Source: Nostoc sp. FACHB-973
GTDB taxonomy: Bacteria > Cyanobacteriota > Cyanobacteriia > Cyanobacteriales > Nostocaceae
Assembly: GCF_014698115.1 (NCBI RefSeq)
Contig: NZ_JACJSJ010000024.1
Span: 31,581-95,580 of the forward strand
Length of the DNA: 64,000 nucleotides
Direction: 5' to 3'
The position numbers and the translations under genes were made by a program. Of the stretch, positions 56,731 to 64,000 are shown piece after piece; position 1 is the first letter of the stretch, and every line of letters begins with the position of its first letter. The notes beneath the pieces were generated by a model. That model worked only from the letters and a program-made list of their open reading frames with translations, ran no database searches and was not told where the DNA came from.

Positions 56731-58260
56731 TTACTTATCTTCCACTGGTGTCAACCCATTAATCGCTGGGCCATTGATTACCCTTCCTTTCGTATCGAAC
56801 CGCGAACCGTGACAGGGACAATCCCAGGTCTTTTCTGAGGAATTCCAGGCAACGATACAATTGAGGTGAGTACAGATCGCCGAATATTCCTGTAGTGTGC
56901 CGTTTTCGTCTCGGTAAGCTGCGATTTTTGTCAAACCACGGCGCACCACTGCACCTTTGCCCGGAGCGAGTTTTTCCACAGAATCAACATCTCCTGGTGT
57001 CACCCAATTTAAGTACTGGGTAGCAACATTGAGATTCTCTGAGATAAATTCACCTACTCCACCAATTTTAACACGCGACGGGTCATAAAGCTCTGCCCAG
57101 CTACTTTTTCGCCCCAAAATCAAATCAGTTATGAGTATACCTGCGATCGTGCCGTGGGTCATGCCTATGCCTGTATCACCGGTGACGATGTAGACGTTTT
57201 CCTCATCAAAGGGGTTTTTGCCAATGTAGGCAATACCATCATCAGAATTCATTACCTGACCTGACCACTGAAATAAAACCTCTTGTGCCATCGGGAAACG
57301 TTCTCGCGTCCATGTCTGGAGTCTGGCATACCGAGTGCTGGCATCGTCAGCTTGTCCGGTTTTGTGGTCTTCACCGCCAACAATTAATACATCATACTGG
57401 TCATCAAGCTTCTGTAATCTTACGTAATGGTAAGGATCTAGGGTGTCCCAATAAAGCGCTTTGTAAACAGAACCCCCAGGCACTTTAAGACCAATGACAA
57501 AAGTCATGTATGGGGCTTGCTTAAAGTGCATCGTAGCCAAATTACTGATGGGTGAGTTGGTTGCTACTACTACAGCATCGGCTGTGACAAGTTTACCGCC
57601 GCTCGTTTCAACGTAGGCGGGTAAACCACCTTTGATTTTTTCTACGTGCGTCCCCGTAAAAATTTTACCACCACGGCGTTGAATGGCTTCTGCAAGTCCA
57701 GCGAGATACTTCAACGGGTCGAATTGCCCTTGTTGGGGAAAACGTAGACACACTCCTGTATCAAAATCAGTCAATGGCGCTTTCTTCACCATTTCTACGT
57801 TAGTGAGTCCGACGCGGTGTGCAGCTTCTAACTCGTGTTGGATTTCATCCAGTGATTTCGCGTCTGGGGGAAACAGATAGCCATCAAGTCGCTCAAAATC
57901 GCAGTTAATATTTTCTTGGGTAGCGATCGCCTCTATAGTATTAATTGCTGTTGTATGACTTTGGGCAATAAGTTTTGCGCCTTCTTTACCGTGTATTTGC
58001 TCAAGTTCGTAGTAACGTTCAGTTAGCACATTTGACAGGTGTGCTGTTGTCCGTGCGGTTTGACCGCCACCAATCAGTCCATCATCCAGCACAACTACAG
58101 ACTTACCTTGGCGGGTTAAAATATAGGCAGTTGACATCCCCGCTATCCCAGCACCCACAACGCACACATCTGCATTAATATTTTCGGTAAGTGCCAGTTG
58201 TTCTGGAACTCTTGCCGTTGTCATCCAAATAGAAGTAGTTTTACCAGAGTTGTTTTGCAT
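56731..58260 (-). CDS. FAD-dependent oxidoreductase with C-terminal Rieske domain
   Basis: This 509-residue protein combines a DAO-type FAD domain (about 28-400) with a Rieske [2Fe-2S] domain (about 415-505). The dinucleotide motif is VVGAGIAGMSTAYIL, and the FAD-binding GDTGIGMTHG lies near 365. The Rieske ligands are CTHLNC and CPCHGSRF, with one Cys and one His in each. This pairing is found in cyanobacterial and other bacterial proteins of unknown substrate. It presumably passes electrons from an amine-like or other substrate through FAD to the iron-sulphur centre. There is no signal peptide. It stands alone; partner genes are not evident. Confidence 0.93.
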   Translation of the reverse strand: MQNNSGKTTSIWMTTARVPEQLALTENINADVCVVGAGIAGMSTAYILTRQGKSVVVLDDGLIGGGQTARTTAHLSNVLTERYYELEQIHGKEGAKLIAQSHTTAINTIEAIATQENINCDFERLDGYLFPPDAKSLDEIQHELEAAHRVGLTNVEMVKKAPLTDFDTGVCLRFPQQGQFDPLKYLAGLAEAIQRRGGKIFTGTHVEKIKGGLPAYVETSGGKLVTADAVVVATNSPISNLATMHFKQAPYMTFVIGLKVPGGSVYKALYWDTLDPYHYVRLQKLDDQYDVLIVGGEDHKTGQADDASTRYARLQTWTRERFPMAQEVLFQWSGQVMNSDDGIAYIGKNPFDEENVYIVTGDTGIGMTHGTIAGILITDLILGRKSSWAELYDPSRVKIGGVGEFISENLNVATQYLNWVTPGDVDSVEKLAPGKGAVVRRGLTKIAAYRDENGTLQEYSAICTHLNCIVAWNSSEKTWDCPCHGSRFDTKGRVINGPAINGLTPVEDK

Positions 58261-58579
58261 ATTTTTGTAGAGTCTTAAGCCTAACTTAATCTGCTGGAAA
58301 TAGCTTTATTAAGCTCAGGGTAATGAAAAATCAAAAGTCACAAAAAAGAAAAAATATCTTGATATTTTTTCCGTGATTTTTGTAACTATATATCTTTAAC
58401 CCTTGTAAAACATCACTTAAGGTTTCGATTCCAGCGTCTTATTGTGTAAGCTTAGACTATTATTTGTAAATGTTGTATCTCCACGATGATAGACATTAAA
58501 ATATACTTTATTGAAGATGAAATCGAGAGAAATATATATTTGATAAAAAATTAAATTATGCTGTAATTATAGCGTTTTA

Positions 58580-58675
58580 CCACAAGCGTGAGGTACACCT
58601 GTAAGGGCACGGCAGTGCCGTGCCCCTACACCTTGCGATATGATGTTGTACTGCATCTGAATGGGAACCGCTATA
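58580..58675. repeat. Unoccupied copy of the repeat that holds a mini-element at 39.1 kb
   Basis: The palindrome GGGCACGGCAGTGCCGTGCC is intact here and is followed by CCCTACACCTTGCGATATG and GGGAACCGCTATA. The same flanks at 39105-39410 are split by the 195-bp element. This copy therefore shows the state before insertion. Confidence 0.8.
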
Positions 58676-59060
58676 GGACTCAAGAGTGATGGTGAAGATC
58701 GTTCAGATCAAAGTAGGAGAACAAACCAACGAATCAGATTTGAAAAATCGCGCTCACTGACTATTTTTATTAGTATTGGCGGTTTTTTTGATGGTGCTAT
58801 GCTCTAGTTAGTGCCTTGAAAATTTGGTTACTCTAAGAGAATGTTTGAAATGTATTGGGCTACACAAGCAAAGTCCATCTTCCTGGACTAAGTAAAAAGC
58901 AAGGTTTTTAACCCACGTTCGCGTAGCGTTCCCCTCAAAAGAAGGGTCGGTGGGTTAAAACTGTGGGATGTAGACAAGCTAAACATTAGTGTAAATTCCA
59001 GCTAGAGAGCGGCTATGGACACTTACACCGTCTGGAGTGATTGTAGAATTTGTGGTGTTG

Positions 59061-59182
59061 GGGACTTCCAAGGAAAAAAATATTCCATCCCTGCGGGACG
59101 CACTCGCGTTCGTAGGGTAGCACAGCTGTGCTACCCGAAAAATGTACAAACAATTTGGGATAATTTATTTTCTGGAAGTCCC
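59061..59182. mobile_element. MITE-like element, GGGACTTCC family, copy 3
   Basis: The 122-bp unit starts GGGACTTCCAAGGAAAAAAA and ends TTATTTTCTGGAAGTCCC. TTG lies on both sides (59058-59060 and 59183-59185) as a 3-bp duplication. The centre holds GGGTAGCACAGCTGTGCTACCC. Its two ends match the two ends of the 38983-39082 copy in inverted orientation. No coding capacity. Confidence 0.8.
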
Positions 59183-59425
59183 TTGATGAAAAACAGCGCT
59201 GCCAAGATGATGCCAAGTGAAATGCCCTGGAATTAGAAAATCTTCACAAAGGTCAATTTTTGAACCACCATTATTGCTTACTCTAAATTGTCCAATAAAA
59301 AATATGCATAGGGGTAGATGAAAAACAACTAAAGGGGTAGCATAAAATACAATGGACATAAATGATTAACCCGTAGGAAATACGGTAATTTATTACGCTA
59401 GATAGATGCGGTTAGAGAACACTCA

Positions 59426-62400
59426 ATGTTAAAGGTTAACCGCTTGCGACTGCAAGATATACTTAAAATTCCTGCAAATTCATTTGTGGCAAAAATCGCA
59501 AGTGCGATCCCCCTTTTGGTTGGTAATTTAGTACTAATTGGCTGGTGGCTTGAAATTGATCTTCTTAAGCGCGGTTTTCCTGGTAGTCCCGCCACAATGA
59601 AATTCAACACAGCGCTGTGCTTTGTGCTGTCTGGGATGTCGCTGTGGCTGTTTTTAAGAGGAGGGGAAAACAGGGGCAGAGGGGCAGGGGGGCAGAGGGG
59701 CAGGGGGGAAAGAACAATTCAAAATTACCGCTACTCCTGGACTCTTCTATTTTCCAGGGTTTGTGCGATCGCGGTGACCACAATTGCTGGACTCACAATC
59801 TGTGAATATCTGTTCGGCTGGAATTTTGGTATTGATGAGTTGGTAATTCGTGACTCACCAAGCAGTTTGGCAACATCCCATCCGGGGCGAATGGGGGTGA
59901 ACACAGCACTCAATTTTATGTTGGTGAGTGTAGCCTTACAGTTTCTGATTCATCAAAGAAATCACCGCAGTTATTGGTATGCCCAAATTCTGGCTTTGAT
60001 AGCTACTTTGATTTCCTTTCAAGCGCTTATGGGCTATGCCTACAAAGTCAAAGTTCTTTATGGACTTGCTCCTTATACAACATCAATGGCGTTACACACA
60101 GCGGTGTTGTTCAACTTACTAGGTATAGGCATTTTGTGGGCGCGGGCAGAACAGGGGTTAATGAGAGTAGTTACAAGTGATAACTATGGCGGCTTACTTG
60201 CACGTCGTTTATTGGTTGCCGCGATCGCAGTACCTTTTATATTAGGGTGGGTAATTGTTGAAGGTCAACGGGCAGGACAATACGACCCAGCTTTTGCAGT
60301 ATCGGTGTTTGCCATCATCTTGATTGTAATTTTTACGGTTTTGATTTGGCAAAGTGCGAGGGTTATTGAACACCTCAGCCATCAGCGCGATATCTCCGAT
60401 GACCTGCGCCGATGTGCCCAAGAAGCACTCAGAGCCTACGAAGATAAACTGGCAAGCTTCGTAGATGCTAACGTTATAGGCATTGTTTTTGCTGACGTGT
60501 ACGGTGGTATCCACAAGGTAAATGACGAATATCTCAGGATAATTGGTTACACGCAGGAAGAAGTGTTAGCAGGGGGGTTAAACTGGAGAGAAATCACAGT
60601 TCCAGAGCATCGTTATTTAGACCAACAAGGTATCGCCGAAGCCAAGCGAAATTCCAAAGGTGCTTGTACACCTTACCAGAAAGAATACATTCGCAAAGAT
60701 GGTAGCCGAATTCCGATTTTAATTGGTTACGTGCTGTTGGGAGAAAAACGCGAAGAGTCAGTAGCGTTTATCCTCGATTTAAGCGAACGCAAGCAAGCAG
60801 AAGCAGAGCAACAAAAATTAGTATCGCTGGTAGAAAATAGCTCTGACTTTATCGGCATCGCTACCCTTGAGGGACAATTACTTTATATAAATGATGCAGG
60901 TCAAAAGTTAGTAGGGCTTGCAAGCCTTGAAGAGGTGAAGCAAAAGGCAGTATTAGATTATGTCATGCCCGAAGACAAAGATTATTTTCAACAGCATATA
61001 CTGCCGACTGTGCGATCGCAAGGGCGGTGGCAGGGAGAATTCCGCTTTCGACATCTGCAAACAGGTGAATTGATACCAGTTGATTACAACATCTTCACCG
61101 TTACAGAGAACAACACAGGACAACCAATTGCTCTGGCCACTGTGACTCGCAACATCAGCGAGCAAAAACAGGCCAAGGAACAAATCTTACAACTAAACAA
61201 GGATCTACAGCGCCGCATCACTGAATTACAAACTTTGCTGGAGGTAATTCCCATTGGCATTGGCATTGCCGAAGATCCAGAATGCAAAAATATTAAGGTC
61301 AACCCTGCTTTTGCTAAGCAGTTAGGAATATCTTTAGAGACAAATGCTTCCCTGAGCGCTCCCTTGGATGAAAAAGTGACAAGCTTTAAAATTTGCCGCC
61401 AGGGAAGGGAACTCTCACCAGAAGAACTTCCCATGCAGTACTCTGCTGCTCATGGTGTCGAAGTGTTGGATGTAGACCTAGAAATATTACATGAAAGCGG
61501 GAAAATAGTCAACCTTTTGGAGTACGTTGCACCTTTGTTTGACGAGGAGGGGAAGACCAGAGGGTGCGTTGGTGCATTTTTGGATATTACAGAACGCAAG
61601 CAGGCAGAAGAAGTACTCCGCAATCAGCAAAAATGGCTGGAAGATGTGTTAAATCTCATGCCAAGACCGCTGTTGTTTATCGAACCAGGAACGGCACGGG
61701 TAACTTTTGCCAATCGCTCTGCTGACGAATTAGCTGGGGGCGAATTTCCTAAAGGTGTACCAGCAGCAGAATATCACACAGTTTACCACTATACGGATGC
61801 GGCAGGAAATCGCCTTCCCAATGAGCAAATGCCAGGAGTACGGGTGGCTCTTGGCGAACGTCTGAATGGGTTGGAAGTAGACTGGCATACTAGTTCTGGT
61901 GTGCGCTCTCTACTGATATTTGCTGATACCTTGCCAGCAATGCACGGCCATCCAGCTATCTGTATTTTGGTGTTCCAAGATATTAGCAATCTCAAGCAGG
62001 TAGAAAAAGCGCTTTCCGTTGGTTACCAAAGGCTAAAGCTACTTTTTGAGACAGCTAACGATCTGCTATCGAGCCAGCAACCAGTGGTATTAATCGATAG
62101 TGTCTTCCGAAAACTCTCGGAGCAAATTGGTTTAGATGTTTACTTTAACTATATGGTTGAGGATAACTCTCAGGTAATGCGGTTGCAGTCTTACGGTGGC
62201 ATTTCCCCAGAACTGGCGAAGGAAATTGAGTGCTTGGCATTTGGTCAAGCGGTTTGCGGTACTGTCGCCCAGGAGGGTCATCCAAGATCTGTAGAGAATG
62301 TGCAGCAATCAACTGACCCGAAAACACAATTGATTCGTTCTTTAGGCATTAGTGCTTATTATTGTTACCCGTTAATGGCACAGGGACGGCTGTTGGGTAC

Positions 62401-63787
62401 TCTTTCCTTTGGCAGCAAGACTCGGCTAAGCTTCACCGAGAATCAAAAGGGGATGATGCAAGCTGTGTGCGACCAAATTGCGATCGCAATGGAACGAGCT
62501 AGTTTAATTGCATCTTTACAGCAGCAAACTGAGGAACTGCAACAAGCTAACCGCATGAAAGACGAGTTTCTCGGCATATTATCCCACGAACTGCGATCGC
62601 CCCTCAATGCTATCCTTGGCTGGGCACAACTATTGCAACGCAGCAAGCTCAACGAAACCCAAATCGCTAAAGGGATGGAGACAATTGAGCGCAACGCTAA
62701 GGCGCAAACTCAGCTAGTTGAAGACCTACTGGATATATCGCGGATGATTCGAGGCAAATTACGCCTGAATGTCCATACTTGTAATTTAGTGCCGATGATT
62801 GAGTCGAGTCTAGAGACTGTTAGGCTAGCTGCCCAATGTAAAGAAATCGATTTGAGATTTTCCCTCGTTCCGTCGCCAGAAACCGAAAATTTAGAATATC
62901 GAGAAATAGAATTCCCAACCAATCAACATTCAAAACACAGCCTCCTTGGCAAAGATTCAATCTTCCTAGTTTCCGGTGATTTCGAGCGGTTGCAGCAGAT
63001 CATCTGGAATCTACTATCCAATGCCATCAAGTTTACACCGACTGGAGGACGGGTAGAGGTGCAATTGTCAGTAATTGATGGTCAAGAAAAACAACAAACG
63101 ACCGACAAATATGCCCAAATTCAAGTAATTGACACAGGTATTGGCATGAGTGCTGATTTTCTGCCTTATGCATTTGAGCGTTTTCGTCAAGCTGATAGTT
63201 CTAGTACCAGAACCTATGGGGGATTAGGACTAGGATTAGCGATCGTCCGTCATTTAGTAGAATTACATGGCGGTGTCGTCTATGCAGATAGTCCGGGTGA
63301 AGGACAAGGCGCAACATTTACAGTCAAGCTACCACTTCTGAAGAGTCCGCTCCTGTGCCCCTCTCCCCCTGTGCCCATCTGCCCCTGTGCCCATCTGCCC
63401 CCCTCCCTTGTTGGTGTGCGGGTACTGGTTGTCGATGACCAAATTGATAGCCGTGAATTTATCACCACAGTACTCCAACAGTACCAAGCCGAAGTTCAAG
63501 CAGTAGAATCAGTTCAAGAAGCATTGCAAGTAATTTCACAATGGAAACCTGATGTATTAGTTAGCGACATTGGTATGCCCCAAGAGGATGGTTACTCTTT
63601 GATTCGGAAAGTGCGATCGCAATCTCCAGAATTAGGAGGAAATATTCCCGCAGCAGCACTGACAGCTTATGCTAGGGCGGAGGATCGGATGCGGGCGATA
63701 CAAGAAGGTTATCAGATGCATTTGCCGAAACCTGTTGAGCCGGCTGAATTAGCGACAGTAGTGGCCAGTCTGGTTGGGCGGACTTGA
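59426..63787 (+). CDS. Membrane multi-PAS hybrid histidine kinase
   Basis: This 1,453-residue sensor has an N-terminal membrane region of about seven or eight helices (about 22-310), PAS domains (about four, 340-845), GAF (about 855-1015), HisKA (SHELRSP, His about 1053), HATPase_c (NLLSNAIKF, GLGLGLAIV) and a receiver (SDIGMP, Asp about 1380). Phosphorelay residues are intact. Two G-rich repeat tracts are translated in frame: RGGENRGRGAGGQRGRGE at about 76-94, in a loop between membrane helices, and a Pro/Cys-rich stretch (CPSPPVPICPCAH) at about 1311-1325 before the receiver. It is similar in plan to the 20.9-25.9 kb kinase but has a different membrane domain. No partner gene is adjacent. 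Confidence 0.93.
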   Translation: MLKVNRLRLQDILKIPANSFVAKIASAIPLLVGNLVLIGWWLEIDLLKRGFPGSPATMKFNTALCFVLSGMSLWLFLRGGENRGRGAGGQRGRGERTIQNYRYSWTLLFSRVCAIAVTTIAGLTICEYLFGWNFGIDELVIRDSPSSLATSHPGRMGVNTALNFMLVSVALQFLIHQRNHRSYWYAQILALIATLISFQALMGYAYKVKVLYGLAPYTTSMALHTAVLFNLLGIGILWARAEQGLMRVVTSDNYGGLLARRLLVAAIAVPFILGWVIVEGQRAGQYDPAFAVSVFAIILIVIFTVLIWQSARVIEHLSHQRDISDDLRRCAQEALRAYEDKLASFVDANVIGIVFADVYGGIHKVNDEYLRIIGYTQEEVLAGGLNWREITVPEHRYLDQQGIAEAKRNSKGACTPYQKEYIRKDGSRIPILIGYVLLGEKREESVAFILDLSERKQAEAEQQKLVSLVENSSDFIGIATLEGQLLYINDAGQKLVGLASLEEVKQKAVLDYVMPEDKDYFQQHILPTVRSQGRWQGEFRFRHLQTGELIPVDYNIFTVTENNTGQPIALATVTRNISEQKQAKEQILQLNKDLQRRITELQTLLEVIPIGIGIAEDPECKNIKVNPAFAKQLGISLETNASLSAPLDEKVTSFKICRQGRELSPEELPMQYSAAHGVEVLDVDLEILHESGKIVNLLEYVAPLFDEEGKTRGCVGAFLDITERKQAEEVLRNQQKWLEDVLNLMPRPLLFIEPGTARVTFANRSADELAGGEFPKGVPAAEYHTVYHYTDAAGNRLPNEQMPGVRVALGERLNGLEVDWHTSSGVRSLLIFADTLPAMHGHPAICILVFQDISNLKQVEKALSVGYQRLKLLFETANDLLSSQQPVVLIDSVFRKLSEQIGLDVYFNYMVEDNSQVMRLQSYGGISPELAKEIECLAFGQAVCGTVAQEGHPRSVENVQQSTDPKTQLIRSLGISAYYCYPLMAQGRLLGTLSFGSKTRLSFTENQKGMMQAVCDQIAIAMERASLIASLQQQTEELQQANRMKDEFLGILSHELRSPLNAILGWAQLLQRSKLNETQIAKGMETIERNAKAQTQLVEDLLDISRMIRGKLRLNVHTCNLVPMIESSLETVRLAAQCKEIDLRFSLVPSPETENLEYREIEFPTNQHSKHSLLGKDSIFLVSGDFERLQQIIWNLLSNAIKFTPTGGRVEVQLSVIDGQEKQQTTDKYAQIQVIDTGIGMSADFLPYAFERFRQADSSSTRTYGGLGLGLAIVRHLVELHGGVVYADSPGEGQGATFTVKLPLLKSPLLCPSPPVPICPCAHLPPSLVGVRVLVVDDQIDSREFITTVLQQYQAEVQAVESVQEALQVISQWKPDVLVSDIGMPQEDGYSLIRKVRSQSPELGGNIPAAALTAYARAEDRMRAIQEGYQMHLPKPVEPAELATVVASLVGRT
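59660..59710. repeat. GGGGCAGAG repeat read in frame within a kinase gene
   Basis: Tandem GGGGCAGAG/GGGGCAGGG units, identical in type to intergenic STRR tracts, encode Gly/Arg/Gln-rich residues between two membrane helices. A complementary CCCCTGTGCCCATCTGC tract lies at 63350-63405 in the same gene, before the receiver domain. Confidence 0.8.
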
Positions 63788-64000
63788 AAAATCAGAATTC
63801 AGAATTCAGAATTCAGGAGTTAGGAGTCATACAGTTTCACTTTAAGGTTGATACAAATACCTTGGTAGGGGCGCACAGCTGTGCATAGGTGTCAACTTAA
63901 CGTTAAAAGGGCGGTTAGAAACCGCGTCTACACAGACGAAACCCGCCTGCGCGGGTTAAAAACATTAATTTTCTCTTAGTCCGCGCAGGCGGACTTTGTT
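63788..64000. other. Repeat-filled window end
   Basis: After the kinase stop come CAGAATTCAGAATTCAG repeats (about 63795-63820), then a repeat also found at 35176-35228 (TTTAAGGTTGATACAAATACC, then GGGGCGCACAGCTGTG), and then the third mini-element. The final bases carry the GTCCGCGCAGGCGGAC/CCCGCCTGCGCGGG dyads common in cyanobacteria. Confidence 0.65.
63884..64000. mobile_element. CATAGGTGTCAACTT-family mini-element, copy 3 (cut by window end)
   Basis: The left end CATAGGTGTCAACTTAA begins directly after CACAGCTGTG of the palindromic repeat, the same target position as in the 35.2-kb copy. The right end lies beyond the window, so the duplication cannot be confirmed. The interior starts with GAAACCGCGTCTACACAGACG repeat sequence. 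Confidence 0.6.

Larger units (their letters stand above)
58261..59425. other. Long intergenic region full of repeats
   Basis: This 1.16-kb gap lies between divergent genes. It contains the unoccupied palindromic repeat (58580-58675), a TTTTAACCCAC/GTGGGTTAAAA hairpin block (about 58908-58965) and the mini-element at 59061-59182. Frames crossing it (for example 59013-59236) lie in repeats and are not genes. The rest is AT-rich promoter DNA. Confidence 0.65.

Noticed and set aside
59013..59236. Overlapping small frames on both strands
   Set aside because: They fall on the mini-element at 59061-59182 and reflect its inverted-repeat sequence.

Overview
The window looks like chromosome from a filamentous, probably heterocystous cyanobacterium (Nostoc/Calothrix type). 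It is AT-leaning and dotted with the HIP1 octamer GCGATCGC. It carries short G-rich heptamer-type repeats (STRR-like, GGGGACTG/GGGAGTA) between and inside genes. The proteins are typical of that group: very large PAS/GAF hybrid kinases, a Ser/Thr-kinase/histidine-kinase fusion, Uma2 proteins, an SpkB-like kinase, a bacterial lipoxygenase and an NRPS with an MFS exporter. No rRNA, tRNA or CRISPR array was seen. All assignments come from reading the sequence; no database search was run.

Layout. 0.6-2.6 kb: a diguanylate cyclase and a small HEAGH membrane protein. 3.3-14.3 kb, all on the plus strand: lipoxygenase, sterol-desaturase-type hydroxylase, a bimodular NRPS (A-T-C-A-T-C) and an MFS transporter, a possible natural-product locus. 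14.4-20.1 kb, minus strand: purU and a GldA/GldF/GldG/DUF4340 ABC system. 20.3-36.1 kb: Uma2, then a signalling block (1.7-kDa-class hybrid kinase of about 1,700 residues, GGDEF-EAL regulator, 2,080-residue STK-ATPase-histidine kinase, Rcp1-like response regulator). 36.6-40.9 kb, minus strand: bioF-like, ruvA, a decayed second sucrose-phosphatase copy, intact sucrose-phosphatase, xseB. 41.4-45.6 kb: a CheB-CheR hybrid kinase inserted between xseB and xseA (46.1-47.3 kb). 47.3-50.1 kb: Uma2 and a compact AT-rich operon of three unfamiliar genes ending in an HNH nuclease. 50.5-54.6 kb: recA with a LexA-like box, an FHA protein and an SpkB-like kinase. 55-58.3 kb: a phytoene/squalene-synthase-family enzyme and an FAD-Rieske oxidoreductase. 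59.4-63.8 kb: a further membrane hybrid kinase.

The window has three themes. First, dense signalling: five very large multidomain sensors plus c-di-GMP enzymes, Ser/Thr kinases and an FHA reader. Second, DNA repair genes scattered among accessory genes (recA, ruvA, xseA, xseB). Third, many small non-autonomous repeats. I can define several by terminal inverted repeats and target duplications: a GGGACTTCC family (three copies, each flanked by a matching 3-bp repeat), a GAGGATGTTTG element, a CAGGG element, and a CATAGGTGTCAACTT family (three copies) that sits inside a palindromic repeat with 9-bp duplications, once with an apparent unoccupied counterpart elsewhere in the window.

The best candidates for something undescribed are the lipoxygenase-hydroxylase-NRPS-MFS run (its first adenylation domain lacks the amino-group-binding Asp, and it has a terminal condensation domain without a thioesterase), the three-gene coiled-coil/small-protein/HNH operon next to recA, and the nested palindrome-seeking mini-elements.
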